The notes beneath the pieces are model-generated. The model was given only the letters and a program-made list of their open reading frames with translations. It was not told where the DNA came from and did not search any database. Shown in pieces: positions 27,792-35,443 of a stretch of DNA of 64,000 nucleotides. A program made the translations under genes and the position numbers. This DNA comes from JAGQKC01 sp965223675 (GTDB taxonomy: Bacteria; Nitrospirota; Nitrospiria; Nitrospirales; UBA8639). The stretch lies in contig OZ245013.1 in assembly GCA_965223675.1 (NCBI GenBank), positions 2,666,001 to 2,730,000 on the forward strand, given 5' to 3'. Numbering within the stretch: the first letter of the stretch is position 1; each line of letters starts with the position of its first letter.

Positions 27792-28982
27792 ATGGATCGT
27801 CAAATTGTCTGCTTCTCAATTCCGACTTTTTCAATCTCCCTTGCGCGCCTAAAAAATTCTTCTCTACAAGAACGCCCGGTGGCCGTTGCCGTTTCACACG
27901 CCCCTCGATCACTCATTACTGAAGTTTCCACAGAGGCACAGCAAGATGGCGTCTTACCAGGCTTGCATGTGACCCATGCTCTCCAACGATGCCCATCACT
28001 ACAAATTCTGTCTCCACGTACAGCTCACGTCCATCGAGCCCATCATGCGCTCGTAAGCACCATCCAACAATTTTCTCCCGTGTGGGAACCAATTAGCCCA
28101 GGACACTTTTATTTTGATCTCACTGGCACCACGCGGCTCTTCGGACTGGCTTGCGATACCACTATGCGAATCAAGCGAGAAATCAGGCAGCAATACGGAC
28201 TTGTCAGCGTGGCTGGACTTGCGTGTAATAAACTCGTTTCGCGCATTGCCTCAACGGTTGTCGGTCCTCCACAACTGTGTGACATCCATCCCGGCTCCGA
28301 AGAAATGTTTCTGGCTCCCCTCCCTATTCATGTCTTACCACTTGGTTCTGATCAGTCAAAAACCCTGTTGCCGGTCTTAGCGGATTTAAATATTCAGACA
28401 CTCAAAGATCTCGCAAGCATTAAACTCACCCATCTTGAAATGGTGTTAGGGCAGCACGCTCGACCTCTTCATACATGGGCACATGGGACCGATCCATCCC
28501 CCGTCTTATGCCCTCTTCAACACCCACACATCGAAGCAACGATCAAACTGAAAGCTGATGAGATCGATATCCATCGACTTCATGGTGTTTTGTATGAGCT
28601 CCTTGAACGAGTCTGTCAGCAGCTACGAGATCAGAAACGAGTTTGCCACTCGATCAGAGTCGGATTCCAGTATCGTGACGGACTGGAAATAACAACGGCT
28701 CAGGTCGTGAGACCAGGGACCTATTGGGAAACTGAACTTATGCCGTACGCGAAGAAACTGTTTACGCGAAGCTTCCAGCGTCGAGTCCGAGTGAATCAGC
28801 TCACCATACGCGCTGAACAATTCACTTCCTCTATCCAGCAAGGCGGGCTGTTTCCCGAAGAGCCATTCGCAAAACTCTTTTCGCCCAAGAAAGCCCACAG
28901 GATTACGCTCGCTCTGGATGATATTCGAAAACGATTTGGTCCTCAGGCAATTTGGTGGGGAAAGACTCATGGGCATCTCTAA
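27792..28982 (+). CDS. imuB: ImuB-like catalytically dead Y-family polymerase
   Basis: 396-residue Y-family DNA polymerase homologue. The catalytic acids are missing: the first motif reads IVCFSIPTFSIS where active Pol IV has HVDMDCF, and the second reads SPGHFYFDLTG where Pol IV has SIDEAFLDLT. This loss is the hallmark of ImuB, which bridges the beta clamp and the DnaE2 polymerase in SOS mutagenesis. GLACNKLVSRIAS, the helix-hairpin-helix region LPLGSDQSKTLLPVLADL and the little-finger-like RVNQLTIRAEQF follow. A frame opens at TTG 27729, but family starts resemble MDRQIVCF, favouring ATG 27792. dnaE2 follows; imuA is absent. Confidence 0.82.
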   Translation: MDRQIVCFSIPTFSISLARLKNSSLQERPVAVAVSHAPRSLITEVSTEAQQDGVLPGLHVTHALQRCPSLQILSPRTAHVHRAHHALVSTIQQFSPVWEPISPGHFYFDLTGTTRLFGLACDTTMRIKREIRQQYGLVSVAGLACNKLVSRIASTVVGPPQLCDIHPGSEEMFLAPLPIHVLPLGSDQSKTLLPVLADLNIQTLKDLASIKLTHLEMVLGQHARPLHTWAHGTDPSPVLCPLQHPHIEATIKLKADEIDIHRLHGVLYELLERVCQQLRDQKRVCHSIRVGFQYRDGLEITTAQVVRPGTYWETELMPYAKKLFTRSFQRRVRVNQLTIRAEQFTSSIQQGGLFPEEPFAKLFSPKKAHRITLALDDIRKRFGPQAIWWGKTHGHL

Positions 28983-29195
28983 AAACCGTCCTTTTCCGCG
29001 ATTGCAGCGTCAGCCCCATGCTCAAATCCTCATGTATTGGCCTCGAGCCGATTGGTTCCACTTCCGATGCTTGAGATGGGTGATGACGCGGTGTTAGTCC
29101 ATTTAGCTGAATTGCAAGGCATGTTGATTCGCTCGGGACACTGCGGTTTTGTGCGCGCGGCTTCCTTGCTCTCACAGAAAAATCCTGGTTTGTAG
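28969..29195 (+). other. Two short overlapping ORFs, possibly one broken gene
   Basis: Between imuB and dnaE2 lie two 42-codon frames: 28969-29097 (MGISKNRPFPRLQRQP..., overlapping the imuB stop) and 29067-29195 (MLEMGDDAVLVHLAELQGM...). They overlap in different frames. The second looks protein-like, has no obvious ribosome binding site, and its frame is open well upstream of its ATG. They may be two tiny genes or a frameshifted remnant; I cannot assign a family. Confidence 0.3.
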
Positions 29196-29205
29196 AAGTA
29201 GCCAC

Positions 29206-32200
29206 ATGACACTCTTTGTTCATCTTCACGTTCATTCTAACTATTCGCCGATGTTAGGAGTTTCTTCATTGGATGAGTTATGTGCGGCCGCACATGCTCA
29301 TGGAGCCGATACCCTTGGTTTAACAGACACTAATGGGTTGTATGGAGCTATTCGATTCGTAGAAGAGGCTAAGCGGACAGGGCTCAAGCCAATTCTTGGG
29401 GCTGAGCTGACTCACCAGCATCACCGTGCCACATTACTGACAACCTCCACGACTGGATACACAAATCTTTGTCGACTACTGTCAGCTCGTCATTGCGATG
29501 ATGAGTTTGATTTTATTGAAGCTGTGAACCACCATCGCCATGACCTGATCGTATTATCTGACGATATCCCTGCGCTGACGGCATGGAAAAAACGGAAGCA
29601 GAAGAACATCTACGTCGAACTGACGCCAGGTGCGATGATGCATCAAGCCGTGGCATTTAGCCGACGCTCAGGCATTCCACCCGTCGCGACCAATCGTGTG
29701 CATTTTGTTCAACCTGAACAATTGCATCTTCATCGTGTATTACGAGCGATCGCATTGAAGACCACTCTTTCACAGTTGTCACCAAATGCATGTTGTTCTC
29801 CGAACCATTGGCTCGCACCAGCTTCGGTTCTGGAACCGCACTATACTCATATTCCTCACGCACTACTCAATACACGCCGTATTGCCGACCTCTGTTACAC
29901 GGAGTGGAACTTCAAGAACACGGTAACTCAAGCCTTTCATTCTTTTGCTGATGAAAACACATTCTCCATCTTAGAAGAGAAAACCTACAAAGGTGCTCGA
30001 CAACGATACGGAAAGATTTATGGAGAAATAGAAAAACGGATCAACGATGAACTGAGCGTGATCCATTCCAAAGGCTTTGCAATGTGGTTCTTAATTGTTC
30101 AAGACATTGTTCAGCAAGCGCCACGAACGTGCGGGCGCGGATCTGCAGCCGCCTCAATCGTCTCCTATTGCTTGGGCATTACGCATGTTGACCCGATTCG
30201 TCACAACTTATTTTTTGAACGGTTTTTGAATGCTGGACGGCAGAATCCACCAGACATCGACATTGATTTTCCATGGGATGAACGGGATCGCATCCTGGAC
30301 TACATTTTCGCGAAGTACGGCACTCATCGCACCGCGATGGTGGCAAACCACAATACGCTCGGCTTTCGCGCAGCGATACGTGAAGTCGCCAAAGTGTATG
30401 GCATGTCTCCCACTGAACTCAATCGATTCATGCCACGACTCGTACGCCAAGTAGAATTTCACGAACCTCCCACCAAACTCACCTTAACCTCCTGGACAGA
30501 AAACATTTGTCAAGCCATGGGGATGATTGAACCGTGGCCAGAAATTATTTCTGTTGCACTTCGACTCGAAGGATGTCTTCAGCATCTCGGCGTGCACTGT
30601 GGTGGCGTCATTATTGCTCCTGATGAAATTCAACGTTACGTCCCCATCCAAGTTTCAACCAAAGGCGTCCCTGTCATCCAATGGGAGAAAGATCAAGCCG
30701 AAGATGCCGGGCTGGTCAAGCTCGACATCTTAGGCAATCGTTCGCTTGCCGTGATTCGAGATGCGCTTGATGCTGTCGCTGATCATACAGGGCATCACCT
30801 TGATACGACCTCTTGGGACCCCATCTCTGACAAACAGACTCAAGAGCTGATTCGTCAAGGTGATTCGATTGGCTGCTTTTACATCGAGTCGCCGGCCACA
30901 CGCCTTTTGCTCAAAAAACTCTGGACAGCTCTAGCTAAAAAGCAGCCGACAGACTTGGAGATTTTCGAATATTTAGTCATGGTGTCTTCTCTGGTCCGTC
31001 CTGCCGGGAACCCTTATAGTCGTGACTTTGTGCTACGCGCGCATGGTAAGACCCATCAACCTGTTCATGAAAAATTTGAGAAAGTATTGACCGAAACCCA
31101 CGGCATTATGGTGTACCAGGAAGACGTGACAAGGGTGGCCATGGCAGTGGCAGGTTTTTCAGTAGAAGACGCCGACCAACTGAGAAAAGTCTTGAGCAAA
31201 AAACACAAGGAACGACAACTTCAGGATTATAAAATGCAATTCTATCATGGAGCTTTAGCCAAAGAAGCATCAGAACAGGCCATAATCATTATGTGGAATA
31301 TGATCATGAGCTTTGCGGGATACAGTTTCTGTAAGCCTCATTCCGCATCCTACGCACAGGTGTCGTATCAATCCGCATACCTTAGAGCCCATTATCCTGC
31401 AGAATTCATGGCAGCCGTGGTCAGCAATCAAGGCGGATTCTACACTCCATTCGTATATCTCTCAGAAGCCCATCGTATGGGACTGACAATCTTACCGCCA
31501 GATATTAATGCGAGTGATTGGAAATACACCGGAACCGGGAATGCTATACGCATGGGATTCATGCAGATAAAAGGTTTGAGAGTTGAGTATATTGAACACA
31601 TTCTTGATGAACGTGCCAGATGTGGCCCATTTCGATCGTTCCAAGATTTTTTGAACCGTACGAAGAGCGAACAGTCTCAGACCCGTATATTGATCAAGGC
31701 TGGATGTTTTGATTGTATTGCCGGAGAAGTCACACGTCCAGGACTTCTCTGGCGTCTGTATGCTCATCATGAAGGACAGAGAAATGAACAAGGAATGAAT
31801 CACCGTTCAGACTTACCGGTGGGTTTCACGTCTTCCGTTTTACGTCTCCCGTCTCACGAACTCTCTGCTTTTCCAATTCCACAGGAATATTCTCCGAACC
31901 AAAAGATTCAACATGAAATTGAATCATTGGGATTTCCGCTCTCCAAGCATCCGCTTAAATTGTATGCTAGCGTTTTTGCAGGGCTACACTCTGTGTCAGC
32001 TTGCAACATGCAGGAATATGCTGGTCAAGCTATCACGATGATTGGCTGGATGATTACAGAAAAATCCGTCCAGACCAAACATCGCCAACCCATGGAATTT
32101 GTCACCTTTGAAGATTTGACAGGATTATATGAAGCCACGTTTTTCCCAAAAATCTATCGACAATTTGGCCATCTCCTCACCAACCAAGGACCATATATTT

Positions 32201-32337
32201 TGGAAGGAACTGTTGAAGAAGAATTTCAAACCTATTCATTGATCGTCAAAGAAGTCTACACGCTCAACGTCAACGCGTCTTCTCACTTCCCACTGTTTGG
32301 CCAGGACAATGTTCGAAAAGGCTTGCTTTACGAATAA
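29206..32337 (+). CDS. dnaE2: Error-prone DNA polymerase DnaE2 (ImuC)
   Basis: 1043-residue C-family polymerase for translesion synthesis. The N-terminal PHP domain (FVHLHVHSNYSPMLGVSSLDEL, DTLGLTDTNGLYGAI) is followed by the Pol III alpha palm with CGRGSAAASIVSYCLGITHVDP and PPDIDIDFPWDERD (the catalytic Asp triad region). The fingers (GVIIAPDEIQRYVP, KLDILGNRSLAVI), the HhH region and a C-terminal OB fold (ITMIGWMI...FVTFEDLTGLYEATFFP) complete it. Length fits DnaE2 rather than replicative DnaE. ATG 29206 is preferred over an upstream GTG at 29149. It would act with ImuB after DNA damage. Confidence 0.93.
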   Translation: MTLFVHLHVHSNYSPMLGVSSLDELCAAAHAHGADTLGLTDTNGLYGAIRFVEEAKRTGLKPILGAELTHQHHRATLLTTSTTGYTNLCRLLSARHCDDEFDFIEAVNHHRHDLIVLSDDIPALTAWKKRKQKNIYVELTPGAMMHQAVAFSRRSGIPPVATNRVHFVQPEQLHLHRVLRAIALKTTLSQLSPNACCSPNHWLAPASVLEPHYTHIPHALLNTRRIADLCYTEWNFKNTVTQAFHSFADENTFSILEEKTYKGARQRYGKIYGEIEKRINDELSVIHSKGFAMWFLIVQDIVQQAPRTCGRGSAAASIVSYCLGITHVDPIRHNLFFERFLNAGRQNPPDIDIDFPWDERDRILDYIFAKYGTHRTAMVANHNTLGFRAAIREVAKVYGMSPTELNRFMPRLVRQVEFHEPPTKLTLTSWTENICQAMGMIEPWPEIISVALRLEGCLQHLGVHCGGVIIAPDEIQRYVPIQVSTKGVPVIQWEKDQAEDAGLVKLDILGNRSLAVIRDALDAVADHTGHHLDTTSWDPISDKQTQELIRQGDSIGCFYIESPATRLLLKKLWTALAKKQPTDLEIFEYLVMVSSLVRPAGNPYSRDFVLRAHGKTHQPVHEKFEKVLTETHGIMVYQEDVTRVAMAVAGFSVEDADQLRKVLSKKHKERQLQDYKMQFYHGALAKEASEQAIIIMWNMIMSFAGYSFCKPHSASYAQVSYQSAYLRAHYPAEFMAAVVSNQGGFYTPFVYLSEAHRMGLTILPPDINASDWKYTGTGNAIRMGFMQIKGLRVEYIEHILDERARCGPFRSFQDFLNRTKSEQSQTRILIKAGCFDCIAGEVTRPGLLWRLYAHHEGQRNEQGMNHRSDLPVGFTSSVLRLPSHELSAFPIPQEYSPNQKIQHEIESLGFPLSKHPLKLYASVFAGLHSVSACNMQEYAGQAITMIGWMITEKSVQTKHRQPMEFVTFEDLTGLYEATFFPKIYRQFGHLLTNQGPYILEGTVEEEFQTYSLIVKEVYTLNVNASSHFPLFGQDNVRKGLLYE

Positions 32338-32509
32338 GACTAACAACGTATCTCGTCGCTCGTGAAGCGTATCTCGTAGGAACGAGCAAGACTCCCCAGT
32401 CGAGATACGAAATACATGAAACGAGCAACGAACTTCGGAAAACGCAGCTGGAGGCTATTTTCAACATTTCCTGCTAGACATGAGTCTTGACGTTGGCTAA
32501 GATCGCACC
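32338..32509. repeat. Tandem-like CGTATCTCG tract and half element
   Basis: The short gap after dnaE2 contains repeated CGTATCTCGT-type words in direct and inverted form (32348-32418). Near 32447-32478 it has GCTATTTTCAACATTTCCTG, which resembles the right end of the inverted-repeat elements at 20111-20320. It is probably a decayed intergenic repeat. Confidence 0.4.
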
Positions 32510-32977
32510 ATGCCTATCAACGAACACATTCAAGCCTGGCGACGCATGCGAGGAAATTCGGTCACAGCGTTGGCCAACAAAGTAGGAATGTCTTGCGCCG
32601 AGCTTGAAGCCATCGAAGCTGGTGAGTTGGATCCTCCAGTCTCAGCGCTCGAAGCGCTGGCGACTGGACTCGAAATACCGCCGGGCTGGCTCTACAGCAA
32701 TCCTACCGCTATCAAACTTCTATTAGGCGATCCTGAGGAAAAAGATAACGATTGGACGAACGTGAAATCTCCTGATCCCATTCTGGAACTCATTGCCCAT
32801 TCCAGTCAGGAACAGCGAGACATGTATTCACTTCTCACTGCATTGCTTCAAAGCGAAGAGCCAAGGCTCCTGCGAGCCGCAGAAGTCAATCTGCGAAGTC
32901 TGCTCAAACAAGCAAAGACCGCCACAGTTCCTTGGCAAAACCGCATTCCAGGACACTTCGAACCGCCTAGCGATTAG
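32510..32977 (+). CDS. XRE-family transcriptional regulator
   Basis: 155 residues with an N-terminal helix-turn-helix of the Cro/C1 type at about 5-58 (IQAWRRMRGNSVTALANKVGMSCAELEAIEAGELDPPVSALEALATGLEI, quoted in part). The C-terminal 90 residues are helical and may be an oligomerisation or sensing domain; no known ligand fold is evident. The 3' end overlaps the convergent response regulator by four bases. It would be a DNA-binding repressor or activator with unknown targets. Confidence 0.85.
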   Translation: MPINEHIQAWRRMRGNSVTALANKVGMSCAELEAIEAGELDPPVSALEALATGLEIPPGWLYSNPTAIKLLLGDPEEKDNDWTNVKSPDPILELIAHSSQEQRDMYSLLTALLQSEEPRLLRAAEVNLRSLLKQAKTATVPWQNRIPGHFEPPSD

Positions 32978-33393
32978 CGCTGGACTGCAAAAATATCTAC
33001 GCGTTCTTCTTCAGGGATAGACGTACTGGGGAGAGCCATTTGAATCGTGGCAAGAAGTTCATCCACGGTAAACGGCTTTTGTAGATGGAAGACTGGTCCT
33101 AACACACTGCTTAGCGAATATTGTTCTTGGTCTCGCGAAGGAATAGTTCCTGAGATAGCAATGATCGGTAATCCCGGGGAGTAATGACGAAGTGCCAGAA
33201 TATGCTCGCCACCCTGATCCTCATAGGCATTGATATCATCAGCAACCACAAGAGAAACAGGGTCTTGCTGATGGCAAGCTAATCCGTCTAGTGAATTGGC
33301 TACTTCCAACACATCATAACCAGCCCATTCAAGAGTTAAAGCCAGAGAATTTCTAACGAATTTATCATCATCAATGACCAAAATTCGTTCCAT
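32974..33393 (-). CDS. Receiver-only response regulator
   Basis: 139-residue CheY-like receiver domain without an output domain. The acidic pocket is ILVIDDDKFVRN; the phosphoacceptor region is LVVADDINAYEDQGG, where the canonical D-x-x-MP is altered, although an Asp is present; IIAISG supplies the Ser and HLQKPF the conserved Lys-Pro. A C-terminal tail of about 15 residues is charged. No histidine kinase is next to it, so it is an orphan. GAGGGGT lies before the ATG. Confidence 0.85.
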   Translation of the reverse strand: MERILVIDDDKFVRNSLALTLEWAGYDVLEVANSLDGLACHQQDPVSLVVADDINAYEDQGGEHILALRHYSPGLPIIAISGTIPSRDQEQYSLSSVLGPVFHLQKPFTVDELLATIQMALPSTSIPEEERVDIFAVQR

Positions 33394-33707
33394 GCTTTAC
33401 CCCTCTAACGCGATGATTGTGAAATAGGCTTGTAAACTGACAAAACAACAGGACTTTCCTGCTGACTGTATGTGCAGCAAGTGGCATACCTTCTTTTCAA
33501 TTGTAATCTGAATTAATAAAATTATTATAAAACAATAATTTACACGATTATTTGTCATTTTTCTTCATTCGTGAAGTGAAGGAAAATCCCTTCACTTCAC
33601 CATAAAAAATGAGGCATTCTCCTACAGTTACGAAATCTCCTGTCTGACGGATATAGTACTTGAGACTGGAAGAATTACTTATGAAACGTAGGCGGCTGTG
33701 TACGACC
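33394..33707. other. Intergenic region with a perfect palindrome
   Basis: About 310 AT-rich bases. At 33571-33600 there is a perfect hairpin with 12-bp arms (GTGAAGTGAAGG / CCTTCACTTCAC) and a six-base loop. No T run follows on either strand, so it may be a weak terminator for the minus-strand transporter gene or a regulatory site for the response regulator. Confidence 0.45.
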
Positions 33708-35036
33708 TTAACTTAAACGAAGAGAAGACAAGTTCCGATACCAGAGCCACAGCGTCTGACAAACCAGCCCCACACTCACACCCAGTACACCAATATACAG
33801 CCCGGTGAATTGCCCATAATACGTTCCAGAAGCTAAAACCGTCGCACTGGCAATAAGGTAAATACCTACAGCTTCAGTAATACCCTTTGTTTGATGACTT
33901 TGAACCAGTAAGCCTTGGAAAAAACTTTCAATCGCGCTTAAACCTGGAAGAAAAATGGCCAGCCAAATTGCCCGGCTTCCCAACTCCGTCAACTCCTGCG
34001 ACAGGCCCGCAATATCTCCAAAATATATTCGAGCTACTGGGGTCGCCGCGATGAAGAGCAGAAGGCCACTCGTACTAAGACTCAACCCAAGGGCAAAACG
34101 TAATAGCATTTTTACTGATCCAGGATAACCGGCTAAAGCCACCACGACTTCCTGAAAGGCTAATCCAAGACTTCGTAGAGTAAAAGATAAGCCGGCCATA
34201 ACGGGCCATACCGCCAATGAATCCAGCGCCCGAGGCATACGGCTCAGTGCGGCACTTCCAATCGGTAATGCTACTAACGCGAGTAAAGAAGTCATCGCCA
34301 AGGGAATATAAAATTTGAGTAGTCGATTGATTGTCAGGATTTGAGCACTTTGATTCTCGCTTGCTTGCATCTTCACCAATATTGGTTGTACTTGAAAATA
34401 CACAAAGACGGCTTCCGTCAAGACACCTAACGATACAGCCACGGTTGCCACCACAATTCCAGGAATGGTTTCCCACGCCAGTCCACATCCTAAGACAAAA
34501 ACATTGACTGACAATCGAAACGCCGTGCCTAGGCCAATTGATCTCGTTTGGCCATATCGAATCAAGACACCTTGCTGAAATCGTCGAACGGCGATGGCGG
34601 CCGTCCAGGGCGTCATGAGCATTAATCCAATTCTGGCCGGTTCCAAAATTTGTTCAGGAACCCCCAATAAACCTGAAGCCACTACATCGTACAACGGAGA
34701 AAAGGCCACAAGGATATGGAGTAGAGTCAGTACGCTAGCTAACTGCATCATAAAACGGCGAAGAAATATGTATGATGTCCAGTTTTTTGATAATGCAGTT
34801 GAAGCAGCTAAAAGCATGATGACGGGAGCTTCAATGATCAATGCCAACGGGAAAACGACTCCTCCGTAAGCCGCAAGATGGATCTCGGGATCACTAAGTC
34901 GAGCCATCACAGCACTGACAATGGGAAGTTCAATGCCCATAAGTACCCAACTCCCAGCCAGTGGCCACCAAAGTTCAAACACTCGGTGATAGCTCATGGG
35001 AGATTCTGCTTGAGACATCTTCTTCATCGATGACAC
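33708..35036 (-). CDS. MOP/MATE-like multidrug transporter family protein
   Basis: 442 residues with about twelve hydrophobic helices and short loops. The N-terminal half begins ELWWPLAGSWVLMGIELPIVSAVMARL and the second half repeats a similar pattern (LLKFYIPLAMTSLLALVALPIGSAALSRM), as in the two-bundle MOP fold of MATE exporters and ANKH-like proteins. I cannot decide between MATE and ANKH; no substrate is evident. It is separated by 407 bases from the upstream tandem ATPase gene on the same strand. An inner-membrane location is certain from composition. Confidence 0.72.
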   Translation of the reverse strand: MSSMKKMSQAESPMSYHRVFELWWPLAGSWVLMGIELPIVSAVMARLSDPEIHLAAYGGVVFPLALIIEAPVIMLLAASTALSKNWTSYIFLRRFMMQLASVLTLLHILVAFSPLYDVVASGLLGVPEQILEPARIGLMLMTPWTAAIAVRRFQQGVLIRYGQTRSIGLGTAFRLSVNVFVLGCGLAWETIPGIVVATVAVSLGVLTEAVFVYFQVQPILVKMQASENQSAQILTINRLLKFYIPLAMTSLLALVALPIGSAALSRMPRALDSLAVWPVMAGLSFTLRSLGLAFQEVVVALAGYPGSVKMLLRFALGLSLSTSGLLLFIAATPVARIYFGDIAGLSQELTELGSRAIWLAIFLPGLSAIESFFQGLLVQSHQTKGITEAVGIYLIASATVLASGTYYGQFTGLYIGVLGVSVGLVCQTLWLWYRNLSSLRLS

Positions 35037-35443
35037 ATGAGACTTCTGTTGTGTGGTGGCATAAAGAACAATCGGACGCGTTGTGAATCAAACGGTCGTG
35101 TTACATATTGTAAGGAAGGAGTTTTGACGGGGTTGCTGAAAAAGAACAAGGTTAATCTGATAGGCTATCGAACATAGCATTCTTAAATAAGAGTAAATCT
35201 TAGCAAGACTTGAAGGCGTTTGTGCAACACAGGGTGACATGTGCTGATAGCACTGTAGAGGTCAAGATTACTCTAACATATCCTGACACACATAGAGATT
35301 TTTACAATCCAGAAACTTTGATCGCTATACGTGTCACCTTGGAACAACAACATAGCAGAAAACAGGGATCTTAAGAATGTAGAGCTTATTCGCGGAAGGA
35401 GAAGACTAGCATGCCAACCAGGAAATCCTCGCTGTCAGGGGCG
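35037..35443. other. Intergenic region, fragment of inverted-repeat element
   Basis: About 400 bases without a credible gene. Around 35130-35160, GGGGTTGCTGAAAAAG resembles the left end of the inverted-repeat family, but I see no matching right end. Nothing else recognised. Confidence 0.35.
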
